NCBI GenBank assembly: GCA_022836615.1 | Contig: MU405268.1 | Location: 62,001 to 126,000 of the forward strand | From: Annulohypoxylon bovei var. microspora | Taxonomy: Eukaryota; Ascomycota; Sordariomycetes; Xylariales; Hypoxylaceae | DNA length: 64,000 bases | Direction: 5' to 3' | Shown: one piece after another, positions 11,009-24,000 of the stretch | Numbering within the stretch: the first letter of the stretch is position 1 | Layout: each line of letters opens with the position of its first letter | Translations under genes and position numbers: made by a program | Notes under the pieces: generated by a model | The model's input: only the letters and a program-made list of their open reading frames with translations | Databases searched by the model: none | What the model was told of the DNA's origin: nothing

Positions 11009-12876
11009 TTAGCCAAGAATGGTTTCAAGCGCCTTCTTGGCCACGCCCTTCATACCCTTGGCTTGCACCTTCTCGACGTCGTCGCCGTAGAACCTGCGTC
11101 CTTCGTCGAGATTGACAGTGTCAAGGTCCACCCACCACCTTCCCCACCACCACCATCCGTGGTAGTACACCCTGGCGCCGAGCCACAAGACAACGATGAG
11201 GATGACCGAGATGTAGTTAGCGAAGAAGTTCTCGGCGCTCGGGGATTCCCCGAGCGGCCAGACCGAAAGGTAGAACTGGACGATGATCAGGAGGATGCAC
11301 ATGATGAGGCCCCACCAAGCGCCGTACGGGTAAATCCACGACTTCCAGGGCAGCTCTTCGGGCGTGTGTCCCTGTCTGGCCCAGGTCCGACGGAATCGGA
11401 TGTGCGAGAGACAGATCATCCCCCAACCGAAAAGGGTGAACAGCGAGGTCAGGTTGGAAAACCAGGTGAATACGTTGGATCCGGACTCGCTGACGTTCAG
11501 GTAGGCGAGGCCGCCTCCGAGAATAAAGGTTGGCACTAGACCATACCAGGGACGGCCCACTCTGTCGGCATACTGCATTTGCCTCGGGGCCATATTGAGG
11601 TGAGCTAGACCCATGGTTGTCCGCGATCCACCGTAGCCTGAGATGGAGCCAGTCGAGACGACCGAGATGAGAATGATGGCGTTCATTATATGAGCCATGG
11701 CAGGAAGGTTTGCGTCGCGATAGGCGATTACGAACGGCGATGCGTTTGTGCCTGACTGACCGAACAGATTCACATTCTGGGGGTCAACGTTGATAGTGAT
11801 CATCAGCGATCCGAGCAGATAGAAGAGAGAAAGGCGGACCCAGATCGAGGAAACGGCGCGAGGCATGGCCCTTCGCGGGTTAGCCGTCTCGGCTGCAACA
11901 AGACCCGAGTTTTCAGATCCGGACATGGCAAAGATGCAAGTGGGCATGACACTGAGGAAGCCCTTGAAGCCGTGCGTAAACGGCTCCGAATTCCAGTAAC
12001 GGAAGCCTACCGGGCCGTAGCCCGCACCCCCAGCCGACATGACTATCATGGAGATGATGACAACGAAGATCCAGCCAAACTTGATGCTGCTAGCGATAAC
12101 CTCGATCTCGCCGAACACGGTGACGGCGCCGATGTTGACGAGGATGATAACTACGAGCCAGATGCTGATCCATGCTGCGACCGGAACGGCGGAAGTCCAG
12201 AATTGAATGATAGTATTGGTAGCTGCCAACTCGTTCGCGATCGTGATGCTAGATTATAGGTATATACGGTTAGCTATAGCTCTTCTGGTGAGACGATATG
12301 TGATTACGGTCTAGGTATGGACTAGGACCCCAAAGAGACTTAGGGGAAGATGATGTTTGATATAGGTATCGGTAGGTAATTGTGGAGAAAGGGGTATAGT
12401 AGGCACTCACCAGTAAGAGAACCAGTACGACCAACCCAGAGCGAAAGCCGCAGAGGGGTCGATAAACTTGCCTTCGTTCAATTATTTCATATTAGACAGC
12501 AAATTCCAATGAGGGTAATGTTGCACTAACCAGTCCATTGCACAAACGCCGACGGCAAAGGATACATGCAAGCCATTTCGCCGATAGAATGACTGACACA
12601 CCAAATCATAGATCCCGCGAGAAGGTAGCCAAGAAAGATACCTGCGGGGCCGCCGCTTGCGAGGGACTTTCCGCTGCCGAGCCATAGACCCATACCGATA
12701 CTGGAACCGAGAGCGATCATGGTCAAGTGACGGGTGCCGAGGGTTCGTCGAAGCGCGGTCTCGGCGCCGTGATCGTCGCGGTAAACATGGTCGGTCATCG
12801 CATCATTCTTCTCATGCATGTTCTCACCGCTGCCATTGTAGGCAGAGGTGGCGCTGGGCGGATCATTGGCTTCCAT
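11009..12876 (-). CDS. amino acid permease (APC superfamily, fungal AAT/GAP type)
   Basis: Three exons, complement(11009..12248, 12411..12471, 12531..12876), 548 aa. Introns are 12249..12410 (donor GTGAGT) and 12472..12530 (donor GTTAGT, branch CTAAT); the middle exon has only 61 bp. The N-terminus is hydrophilic. The first membrane segment carries RHLTMIALGSSIGMGLWLGS, the hallmark of fungal amino acid permeases, followed by GEMACMYP and the SYWFSYCITIANELAATN segment created by the splice. About twelve membrane segments are expected. The conserved GSENSGLVAAETANPRRAMP loop and the PWKSWIYPYGAWWG stretch in the C-terminal third fit the family. It imports amino acids at the plasma membrane; substrate range cannot be read from sequence. 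The short C-terminal tail contains several Lys residues that could serve endocytic ubiquitination. Confidence 0.93.
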
Positions 12877-14436
12877 GGTCGATCGCGACGCGTCTAGGAT
12901 GATCGAAGCTGAAGGTTGGAAGTGAGGATGCGGAATGTGGAGGTTATAAGGAAGAGAAAGCTTCGAGGAAGATAAAAGATAACTAGGTAGGGATTTCCAA
13001 GCGTGTTCTTATCAATGGGCAGTCGTGGCCGCCCTGGTAACGCGGTGTGTAACTGGTCTATCAGCCGTTGTTGCGGTGTTGCAGGATTGAGTCACCGAAG
13101 ACGGGAACATAGGCTCCTTACCTGAAGAAGCTGAAAAGACTAATATGTTTATATGAACGGTCCGAAAGGAATGAAGGGCAAGGCTTTGGTTGTTACATAT
13201 ATCAAGGATTATTGAAGAGCGGGATGGAGCTGGACCGCGGTGCTGATAAGGGAAGCCTGTCTTTCTTGTCTCAGATCACGCGAATCACAAGCATACGGTG
13301 CAGTACTAATACACATAACTCGATGGGATTATTATTTCCATAGGTTAGCAGTCATATCGTACGACATGCCTGTTGGGCTGAATACCGAGCACATCTAACA
13401 ACAGGCATATTAATAAGTTAATAGACTGTCTTACAATGTTGAATTCTTACTCTGTAAAGCGCGTTGCAGCATGCATTGGTATCTGGGGGAATCGGGCGTC
13501 TTAAGCATTCCTTGGGGGGCTTTTCATCTTTTCATGATAATACCTGTACAACGCCAACCATTTGGTGGCACCCGCCGCTGAAGGATTCAAATGAATGATC
13601 AGCCATGATAATCCTGCTAGGCAAATTGCCTTGGATCTATCCGTCCTGATTGAAGGATAACTGTTGTGGCTGTATGTAACATCCCACTCCTCGTTATCGC
13701 TACCCGGACATTTGACCGTGTATGGTTCAACCGCTCGATCTGCCTTGTCACGCGAAGGCTTTTTGCCAAACCTATCAAGGTTGCACTCAAGATCATTCGT
13801 ATCTTTCTGAGTCTATGCATGTTCTAGAATCGGAATCGCCTACACCCTAACCGATTCCAGGCGGGAAAACTTGACGGATGTTCCATAAGTTTGCCGAAGT
13901 TTTGTTTCGGAGAATCTTCCGTGTTCAAGCCGTATCAACTTATCATTGATAATTGATATCTCATCCCGCATCCTAATGTGATAGGTCATTTCCTATTTGA
14001 GAAGGCCACTCCCCTGTACCACCAATCACGATCTGAGAATTTGTAGCATGAGATAAGCTCAAGAAGTGGATTCTGGGGTTGGTATTGGCCCGACACGACG
14101 GCTCCAGGGTGTGATGGCATTTCTTGGGATTCCCGATGCCAAGGTGAGCAAGGTGATAGGTTAGGCTCGTGGTATTGAAGCGTGCTGTTCGGGTCCGTTA
14201 CCAAGGAGAGGGGATGTGCGATGACGACGTTATCCATCCAATAAAGTGTTATCATTCGGTGCTACCTAGGTAACATTAAGAGGCGGCTTTGCATGCTTTG
14301 AGGATCCATATGTATAATAACATAGATATGAAACTTTTATGCATTTGCATAGCTATTTTGATTCCAGCTGAAAGATTATGAAAACAGCTGGTCTCAGCTG
14401 GACGCAACCCTTGCCGATCTCGTCTTAATATGTGGG

Positions 14437-14445
14437 TATATAAAA
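14437..14445 (+). promoter_or_regulatory. TATA-like box (TATATAAAA)
   Basis: This perfect TATA-type sequence lies about 430 bp upstream of the phytase-like start codon and about 170 bp upstream of the short ORF at 14610. It implies a long 5' leader if it is the true core promoter. Inferred from sequence only. Confidence 0.45.
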
Positions 14446-14609
14446 GGGGCATCTGGAGACAATGTTAGTGCTTTGCAGAATCCCTTGTTATAATTGAGCT
14501 TGTTTTATTTTTGTTACGTGTCTAGTGAGCTTCGTCGCCAGCTTTCTTCCCTTAAAAGTTAACACTTCTTCCTTTTAGAGCTTTATAGCCGGGCAGATAT
14601 TTCACGACC

Positions 14610-14693
14610 ATGGCTGTATTGGAAGGCGAATCTCGGCGAATCTCTTTGCTTTCTTGGCGTGGAGACAGACTCACCAACGACATCGTCGTATAA
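14610..14693 (+). other. candidate upstream ORF, 27 codons, in the phytase-like leader
   Basis: The ATG sits in a strong context (ACCATGG) and the frame ends at TAA 14691..14693, about 190 bp before the main start. If the transcript begins near the TATA box at 14437, ribosomes would meet this frame first, which could reduce translation of the main ORF. Confidence 0.35.
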
Positions 14694-14878
14694 GCGCACG
14701 GGTATGTTTCGGGTCCTAATTTACACAGGGACGGCCTTGAGCGAGGTCCCAGCGAGACTACAACGTCGGAATACTCGAATTATTTTTCGAATACTTTTAA
14801 TGGGACGACGATGGCTACGCGTCAATTTTCTCATTCTGCGCTCCCTTGCGTTGGGATGATGAATCTTGCCCTCTTAGC

Positions 14879-17171
14879 ATGAGATCCTTCTATTTGTTTG
14901 CGGCTTCGTTGGCTGCTAGCGTTACCGCCGTGGCGGCAGCTGCTGCATTAGAAGTTGACTTGCCGATTTCAGCAAAGTCAGACGAAGTTGATTCGGGCTT
15001 CACGGCCGTCGTTTACGATTCTGCGCACCCTATCCTGGTTGGCAATGACGGTGGCGCCAGTACAGGTGGCTTTCGCACGTTCGATTTAGACAGCGAAACC
15101 AATCTGACGGAGACAAGACACGAGACTCCGGGACGAACCAAACTTGTCACGACCGTATACGGCATCGGCGAGAAGGACCTCATTGTTACTATAGCTCAAC
15201 CGGACTCGTACTTTCGCCTCTACGATGCAAGCACCGCTGAACAGGTCGGTGAACCTCTAGCGCTCACCTTAGGTGATTGGTCCGCACTCTGCCCGTGGAA
15301 GAGTGAGAGCAGTGGGGAGCAATATCTGTACTTGTTCGGCAAGAATCAAGCTGTGCAGTTTCTAATGAGAACACGCAACGGCTCTTACGAACTCGTCGAG
15401 ATTCAGACTTTTGATACCGACGTCGAAGCGTCGTCTTGCGCTATATCTCTCTCTGCGCAGTCCGTTTACTTCACGACTAAGGGTAGCCCAAAGGTTTACA
15501 ACTTTGCAGCTGCTGAGGCAACTGCGGCGCCTCAGATAAGCGTCCTGGGAGAAGCCGATGACGAGGTGACTGGACTCACCGCCTATCTGGGGACCAACTA
15601 TGATTATCTCTTGGTTGCCCAGGATGATATCGTAGCGATCTACAATACCTCGTTCACATTACTGGGCTCCACGACAATTACCGGGGACGAGGGCATTGAA
15701 ATCAAGGGTCTCAATGTCTATCAAGCGCCTACGCAGAAATACCCGGCCGGCGTGCTTACTTATGCACTCGAATCTGATTCTGGGCAAGGGTTTGCCGTGA
15801 GCTCTTTGGAATCAGCATTTAACGAATTGGGCTTGGACTTGAATACCGCTTATGATCCTCGTAAGAAGTCACTCAATAATTCTAGCCTTATTCGTTCCGA
15901 GTGCAATCTCAGCGGTTTTTCCCAATCCGGCAACAGTAGCAGTTTATGCTCATGCTTCGCGGGATTTACGGGAGCAAATTGCGAGAAGTTTACCTGCCGA
16001 AACAGCTGTTCAGCTCATGGCACATGTGTTGGCGCGAATGCGTGCGAGTGCGACGAGGGATGGGGCGGACTTTACTGTGCATTCAAGGTCGTAGAACCTG
16101 TTGTTGAGACCGATGCATATGGTGGCGATGGAGATGACCCAGCGATCTGGATTTCCCCAACTAATGTATCCGAGTCGCGTATAATCACGACAACCAAATC
16201 CGAAGACGGTTCTGGACTCGGAGTATTCGACCTAAGCGGAAAGATGCTACAGGTGATAGATGCTGGAGAACCGGATAATGTCGACGTCATATACGGGTTC
16301 CAGGCTGGAAATAGGACAATCGATCTGGCGTATGCTGCTTGTCGAACAAACAACACCCTGTGGTATGTTCAATCAGATGTTTATTTTTATCGATTCCAAG
16401 CTAACCGCCTTTAGTCTCTTCGAAATCACCTCCAATGGGACCCTGCAGACCATAGCTGGTGGCTCTCAGCCTACCAAGGACGACTACACGGTGTATGGTA
16501 GCTGCGTCTACCGCTCGCGTAAGAGTGGCAAACAATATCTCTTCGTCAACGCCAAAACCGCCGAGTATCTTCAGTATGAGCTATCATGGGCCGATGGCGC
16601 ACTGCAGACTAATCTCGTGCGCAACTTCACTGGCGGCGCGGGGGGCCAAGTAGAGGGGTGTGTAGCAGACGAACCGAATGGATGGGTTTTTATTAGCGAG
16701 GAACCGCACGCTCTCTGGCGCTACGGAGCGGAGCCCAACGACGACTCTAGCAGTGGCTTTCTCATTGACGAGGTTGGAAATGGCACGATGTACGCCGATA
16801 ACGAAGGTGTCACCTTGGTTGAAGGTCCTTCAGCGGATCAGGGGTTCATCATCGTCAGTCAGCAGGGCGTAAGTGCGTACAATGTGTATCGCCGCGGCGC
16901 TCCTCATGAGTTTGTTGAGACATTTACGATACACGAAAACAAAGCGAAGGGCATAGACGCCGTGACCAACACGGATGGTCTCGCGGCAGTTGGCTCGGCT
17001 CTAGGTGATAGGTTCCCTAGCGGATTGATAGTCGTTCACGATGATGCCAATCAGCTACCCGAGGGGGGGACGAGCGATAAAGCAAGCTTCAAGTTCGTTG
17101 ATCTTAGTGATGTGCTCGATGAGTCATTAATGGCAGATGTTGACCCGAACTGGGATCCTAGAGCTTCGTAG
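14879..17171 (+). CDS. secreted beta-propeller phytase-like protein with EGF-like modules
   Basis: Two exons, join(14879..16362, 16415..17171), 746 aa. The 52-bp intron has donor GTATGT, branch CTAAC and acceptor TAG. The ATG at 14879 begins a clear signal peptide (MRSFYLFAASLAASVTAVAA). The sequence then holds one propeller-like half (about 25-335), a Cys-rich segment at about 341-402 with EGF-like spacing (CSCFAGFTGANCEKF, CSAHGTCVGANACECDEGWG), and a second half (about 405-746) containing DAYGGDGDDPAIWISP, GCVADEPNGWVFISEE and YADNEGVTLVEG. The latter motifs are typical of beta-propeller (3-)phytases, where acidic residues bind calcium and phytate is dephosphorylated. The second half keeps the typical acidic motifs; the first looks degenerate and may be non-catalytic. 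Several N-glycosylation sequons are present. It probably acts outside the cell in phosphate acquisition. Confidence 0.82.
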
Positions 17172-18010
17172 GGATGCTGCTTTCAAAATTTTTGTTTAAG
17201 AAGCATTCCGTGTAAATACCGACATGAGAGATACGAGACTAACGTATACAAAAAACGGCTTTAATTTACGATAGTTGGTTCTAATATAAAAAACACTTTG
17301 GGACATACCTATCAATTAACAGCATTTAAAATAACCGAGAGCTGTTGATGAAATAGCCCTGGAGGCAAGGTATATTATTATACCGTACCTTAGGTGGGCT
17401 CTAGGTGGGGGAAGTCTTGTCTTAGTGGCTGAGTGCCCTGGGCTATAGCGGTTGACCTCAAAAACGTAGCGGAGACATCACTATTAGACCCCAGGCTTAA
17501 CTTACAGGGGGTGATACCCGATATGATCAGTACCGCGAAAGATGTGTGAAACTTTTAGCCCTCACTTTCATAGGTAAGAGCACAACAGAAGATTCATCTA
17601 CGACTAGTAACATTTCACACAGGCTCCGCGAAAACATGCATGTATGTTAGAGACAGTCTATGAATTACCAGTAAAAGGTACCTATACTAAAGGAAGAAAT
17701 ATTACCATCGTGGCATAACCAATCCTCCAACAACAACAACCAAGATAGCTTCGGGGTGGGTAACTTGTGTACAGTATATAAGTGAGTCTAGACGTCGTCC
17801 CGCCAGATAGCCGAGTTGTATATCATCTCATCTAGACCATATTTCAAAATAGTGCGTTAATGTAAAGGAAGCAAAATACCTAGGTAAAAAGGAAGAGATT
17901 AAGAAAAAATAGGAAGCGAATCCTGCAACCTTAATTCATTGCGTGTCATTCTAATCGTGCCGTTCCATCCCCAAATGTGCATCTCGAATAGGTACCCAGG
18001 TGGTCGGTGT
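17172..18010. other. intergenic between convergent phytase-like and PKS genes
   Basis: 3' ends of two convergent genes, so two terminators are expected here. The sequence is AT-rich, with a TACCTAGGTA palindrome at about 17877. No gene is seen. Confidence 0.5.
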
Positions 18011-21000
18011 CTAGGAGGAGAAGTTGACCAGCTTGCTCTTGACGCAGACGGCCTTGGACAGCGTCTGGATGGAGCCGCTGGACAGCAGCTCGAGGACCTG
18101 GAGGGTGGCCTCGAACTCGCGGGTGATGAAGTTGCGGATCTCGATGGCGACGAGCGAGTCGAGCGGGTAGTGCGACAGCGAGCGCGTGACGTCGAGGTCC
18201 TCGAGCTCCATCATCATGACGGCGGCCAGCTTGTGCACGAGCCCGTCGCACACCACGGCCTCGGCCTCCTCGAGCGTCTTGGCCGCTTTCACGGCCGCGT
18301 TGTAGGAGATGGCCTTGGCGCTGCCGTTGGTGGCGGCGTCCGCGGCGGCGGCGGCCTCCATCGCTTCGCGCAGGTGCTTGCTCTTGGCGTCGGAGACCCA
18401 GAAGGGCTGCATGCTCGGCGTCATGCGCATGCCGGTGATGGTGTGGTTGTTGCATGCGGTGGTTAGACGGCCACCGATGGCGGCGCCGAGGAGGGCGAGC
18501 ACTTCGGCTTCGCAGATGGTGTCGCTGCCTAAGTTCTTAGCGACTTCGGCGGCCTTCTCGAGGTCCTCGGCTAAGTAACCGGAGTCGGAGATGGCTGTTA
18601 GGTCGAGGGAGGAGGCGGGCAGTCCTTGTGCGAGACGGAATTGCACGAAGGCGTTGAGGAAGCAGTTAGCTGCGGCGTAGGCAGCTTGGCCTCTGTTACC
18701 GACGGCGCCGGCGACGGAGGAGATGGCGACGAAGAAGTCGAGAGGAGTATCGGCGAGAGCGTTGTGGAAGTTCCAGGCACCGTTGACCTTGGATTCGATG
18801 ACGGTGGTGTATTGGTCGTATGTCATCTTCTCAAATAAGACATCCTACTTGGGGTTAGTTGCCATATTCAAATGGTGAGAATATTCAAGGGTTAAAAAAA
18901 CTTACGCGGAGGACCATAGCACCATGGACCACACCCCTAACAGGGGGCAGGCCATCCAATCCTTGCTTGACAAGCCCTTCAACTGATGCGGGGCTAGCTA
19001 CATCAGCGCGACGAACAATGATCTCAGCGCCAACCAATGCAGCTTCGTCGATGAGCTCCTTGACCTTTCCAGTCGCGCTGCCGCTGCGAGAGACGAGGAC
19101 CAGATGTCGGCCACCTCGGCTGACCATCCAGCGGGCCATACTTCGACCGAGACCACCAGTACCACCGATCAGTATGTAAGTAGCATCAGCCTTTAGCAGC
19201 TGAGCAGGCTTCTTGGGAGGCGTAGCCTTAACAATGTCATGAGCGAGCGGGACCACGACGAGCTTACCATGCGCCTTAGCGCCGTGGAGGGTCTTGAACG
19301 CGGACTCGACCTCGGATATGGGGAAGACGGTGACGGGGGAGATGGGGCGGATCTTGCCATATCGCATCAGCTTGGCGACATTGGAGAGAAGTCTCTGGAG
19401 CAGCTTCGGCCTCTCGGCAGCAATGGCCATGATGTCGACAGTCATGAAACTGGCGTTGTGCTCGAACTGGGTCATCTCGAGTCTCGTGCTGGTGTTCGTA
19501 TCCCGGGCGCCGATGTCGATTAGGCGACCAAATTTGTTAACGCTGTTCCAGCTCTCACGCAGGCCATCGCCCGTGAGGCAGTTTAGCACGACGTCGACGC
19601 CGAGGTTGTTAGTTGCTTGCCGGACGGCGTTACCAAAGGACAGGTTTCGGCTGTAGAAGATGCGGTCCTCGGGTATGTTGTACTCCTTGATCAGGAACTC
19701 CTTCTTCTCGGTACTGCCGACGGTGGCGAAGACCTTCGCGCCGATCATCTGCGCAAGAGATATAGCGGCTTGTCCTACGGCGCCAGCGGCCGCGTGGATG
19801 AGAACAGACTCGTCTTCATTAAGTCGGCCGAGCTCAACAAGCGAGTAATACGCGGTGGTGTAAGCTAGCGGCAGAGTTGCGCCCTGTTCGAATTTCATGT
19901 CGCGTGGGAGCTTGAACGCGAACGTGGCTTTGGTACGAGTAGATGTAGCGAAGGCGCCCTTTGTGATAGCTGCGACTCGGTCTCCGACTTCGATGTTCTT
20001 AACATCCTTGCCGATGGCAGTGACAACACCGCTGGCTTCTACGCCAAAGTCGTGTGTTGCCAGCTTTCCGTGAGCGGCAGTGAGATCCCTGTGGTTAACA
20101 CCGACAGCGTGGACCTTAATCTCGACCTCCTCTCCATTGAGTGGGGCCTCGATAGCTACATCATCGATGAAATGGAGAGTGTCGAGAGCACCAGCGTCAG
20201 TAATAGCCAGCTTGAGTTGCCGATCAGTCTCGCCGAATGGTGTGGGTTGCTGGGCTGAAGGCTTAGTCTCCCGGTGAACGATCTCGTTCACGACGGGGTC
20301 GTTGATGATGCGCGGGGTGTAGAATGCACCATCTCTTTCCTGGAATTCGAGCTCACCATTCAAGGCACTACTCTTGCCGAAGACCGAAGTGAAAACCTTT
20401 AGAATAGCTTCGGATATCTGCTCATTGGAAAGTTGGTTACGCCCATCCAAGTCCAAAGTCGCGAAGGGCAACAGGGTCTCAGAACGGATTGTTCGGCTCA
20501 GACCAAGAATCATATTCAGGTCTGGTGACGTCGAGTTATCATACGCGCCCCGAACAACCCATAAGGCACCTTGCACTGTGGTAAGCATCTTCTGAAGAGC
20601 TTCAAACTCATTTGCCTTCAACTGTGACAGCAGAGGCTTGTTGATTTCGGACAAGAAGATGAGAAGCTTATTGTCAGCCTGAGCATTAAGGAGGTGGCTC
20701 GTATTAGGCAGCCTGCCAGTTATGCGCTGCAAGGCCTCGGCTAGGTTGAAAGCAACCTGCATCTGCATGGAACCGTCTCCGTACACAATCTCAATTTCTG
20801 TGTCAGGGAGTTCCAGATCCTCGACAGGAACCCAGTCTGATGATGAGCTGTCAGAGTCGACAGAAACTGGATCTAAGATTGGTTCCCAGTCAAGCTTGTA
20901 GCAAAGCTCACGATGAGCATCTTCGGTCTGGGACTCACGGTCTAGAATCGGGGCAATTGTAAGGTCATCTAGCTTAATGATGGGCTCGGAAACATTGGGT

Positions 21001-24000
21001 CCTGCGGTAGCGAACATGGACAATTTGGTCGGCCGGGGACTATCTGTTGGCAGAGACCCAAGACAGTAGGCTCGGAACGACTTGTCCGAAGTTTCGTTCA
21101 TATCTGCAATGTTTCTGGAAATCGAAATACTCGACACCGATGATGGGAGGTAGATAGTGTCTGGCGATTCCTTGCCGACGCTGGCAATGGGCCAGTACAT
21201 GGAGATGAGAGACTCGAGGAATGAGGGTTGGATGACGGTGTTTGTTACAAAGTGGTTGGGCATCTCCTTTGCCACATCAGGAGTGAGTAGATCGGCCTGC
21301 GAGCAGGTGCTGGAGGCTTTACAGTTGGTGACGCCCTGGAAGGTTGGGCCATAAGCGACGCCAACCTCAGACAGGTCATCGTAAAGCTTCTCCATGGCAA
21401 CAGGCGAGGATGCAGAATTGTTGATGTCTGCGATAGTTGATTGTAAGCGAATTCGCGAGGCAAGGCTCTGTCTGGCATCGTCGACACCGTTCGACTCTTG
21501 AGCTTGAACGGCAATTAAGCCCTTGCAATGCTCCTTCCACCCCTTGCTCTTTGTCCATGAACAGATACGGAACTCGTCCCATACTTCGGACGAAACTAGT
21601 GTTCCTTCTTGGTGGGCTCGGAGAGTTGTCGTCATCTCGACATCCTCATCTGGAATGACAAGCGGGGCGATGACTGATACATCACGGAGCTCGAACTTAT
21701 CAAAGTGCACATTAGCAGTTACTGCTCGTTGGGCAGCGGCCTCTACAGCCATAGAAATGAATCCAGACATGGGAAAGATCGTCAGGGATTGAATTCTGTG
21801 GTGTTGTAACCAAGGAAGGTCATCTAAGCGCACGATATTCCTCCACGTGGGCTCTAGGTCGTTAGAGAAGTTGGCTAGAGTACCAAGAATATCGTTACGT
21901 GGGGCAGTCCTGTTCTTGTGCATTTGTGTCATGCGAGACTCATGCCAGTACTTAGAGGAGTAGTTCCAGGGGTAGCGAGGTAGATCGCTCAATAGCATGG
22001 GCGCCTTGCCTTCCTTGGGGAAGTTGATAGCTTCAAAGTCAACCGTGGCACCCTTAGCGAACAGGGTAGCTGCAACATCTAAGGCAGTTCCTACGGCGTC
22101 CTTCTTGCGCGCAAGGGCGGATACATATGGGATCTTGGCTGCATCACCGCCAACAGTCTTGAGAATTTGCTTTAGAGGTCCTTGAAGAGCGGAGTGAGGA
22201 CCTAGCTCAACCAGCATGTTAACACCAGTCCGGTGCCCATCAATAGGCTCGAGCATGCTCTGAACAGCTTCGTTGAACTTGACAGGGCAAGTAAGGTTCT
22301 GAACCCAGTATGTTGGTTCGAGCTCGGTGCCATCGATGCGTCGGCCGAGTAGCGACGAGTGGAATCTGACTTCCGTTGAAACGGGGCCCTCGAGCTGGTC
22401 GATTGATGCTTGGTACTCTTTGGCGAGGAGGTTCATGTGGTGAGAGTGATAGGCAGTATCGACGAAGAGTTTCCTGTTGAAAAGTTGTTTCTCTTCAACC
22501 AAGTTCTTCAACTCGTCAATACCAGCCTCGTCACCAGAAATCGTAAGACTGCTAGGACTGTTGTAACAGGCAATCTTGACCAGTCCCTCTTTGAGTTGCG
22601 AGAGCAGAGGTTCAAACTCTTCTTTGCTGCCACCGACTGCCATCATGGACCCCTTTAGGTCGGGGTATCTCTCCTTCAAAACAGGGATGAGACGACCTCT
22701 GTGGTAGGCGATGGACACGCAAGCCTCAAAGGTTAGGACACCAGCGGCGTAGGCCGCTCCAATCTCTCCACTGGAGTGACCAGCCACAGCTGTAGGTCGG
22801 ATACCCCATGATCGCATTAAATCAACCAGAGCTAACTGGATTGCTGTGCATGAGGGCTGACTGATATGAGCTGCACCAACAGCAGAAGTCTTCTCATCCT
22901 TGCTTAGCTCCTCGACGAGTGACCAAGGTGCACCCAAAGTCCTTAAGCATTCATCGGCATAGTCGATTGCGTGGGCGAAGACGGGGTATTGCTCATAGAG
23001 CTCACGTCCCATGCCGTACCACTGGGCACCCTGACCAGTGAATATGAAACCGATTCTTAATGGGTCAACCTCCTTGCCAGGTGAGTACTGTTCGCTGTTG
23101 ATGGCATCAATCAAGTCGAAAGACCTCAGGGCAGGGAGTGCCAATCTCCACTGGAGATGGGATCGACGTTGACCCAGAGTGTAGGCGACGTCGGCCATCA
23201 AGTCTTTTTGGAACATCTCAGGCCTTTGCTCCAAGTAAATGACCAGGGCCTTCAAAACACCCTCCAGCGTATTCTTGTCGTTCGCAGTGATAGCGAAGAG
23301 TTTCCGCCCAGGGTTGTCATTTTTGAGGTCCGCATCGTTCTTGATTCCTCGCTGGAGGAAAGGTACTTTCTCAAGAACGACATGGGCATTGGTACCACCA
23401 AAGCCAAAGTTGTTAACACTAAGGTATCTCTTGTTTCGTGGCCACGGGCGTTGGCTAACTGGTACCTACATGAAGTAAGCAAGGACATTCCAGACCTGTG
23501 AGATGTACGTGAGTGGGGATCCTACCTTCAGGTTCCACTGCTTCCAAGGTATCTTCTCGTTGGGGTATTTGAAATCGTAGTTAGGTAAGATGAAGCCTCG
23601 CTCTAACATCAGGGCAGATTTTATGACGGCCACGATACCCGAAGCTCCCTCGAGATGACCGATGTTGGATTTCACCTATGCCATAGGTTGATATTAGACA
23701 TGATTACCAGCATGGGTGACAATGGGACGTATTGGACTAAGACACTCACCGAACCAATGTAAAGGGGATCACGTGGTGACCGACCTGCACCCAAGACATT
23801 GTGAATCGCCGTAGCTTCTATCGGGTCCCCGACACGTGTGCCCGTTCCGTGTGCTTCCACAAAGCCACAGTCGGAGGGATTAAGTCCGGCATTTGTGTAT
23901 ACCTGACGCATTAATATTTCTGCGGATAATGGATTAGCTCATGGCTTGTCCTAGGGTCAGGTATCTCGGAGAATTCTTCTTACCCTGCGCATCGCCGGAA

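Larger units (their letters stand above)
12877..14878. other. 2.0 kb divergent promoter region, permease (-) and phytase-like gene (+)
   Basis: No gene is supported. The frames at 13617..13820 and 13986..14255 on the minus strand have no motif. The right part holds a TATA-like box and an upstream ORF (listed separately). A CCTAGG motif lies at 14265. Confidence 0.45.

Noticed and set aside
13986..14255. 89-codon minus-strand frame
   Set aside because: No motif or coding bias; it lies within a promoter-like region.
18011..18300. possible release domain after the PKS ACP
   Set aside because: Only about 50 residues follow the ACP serine before the stop codon, with no thioesterase, reductase or acyltransferase motif.
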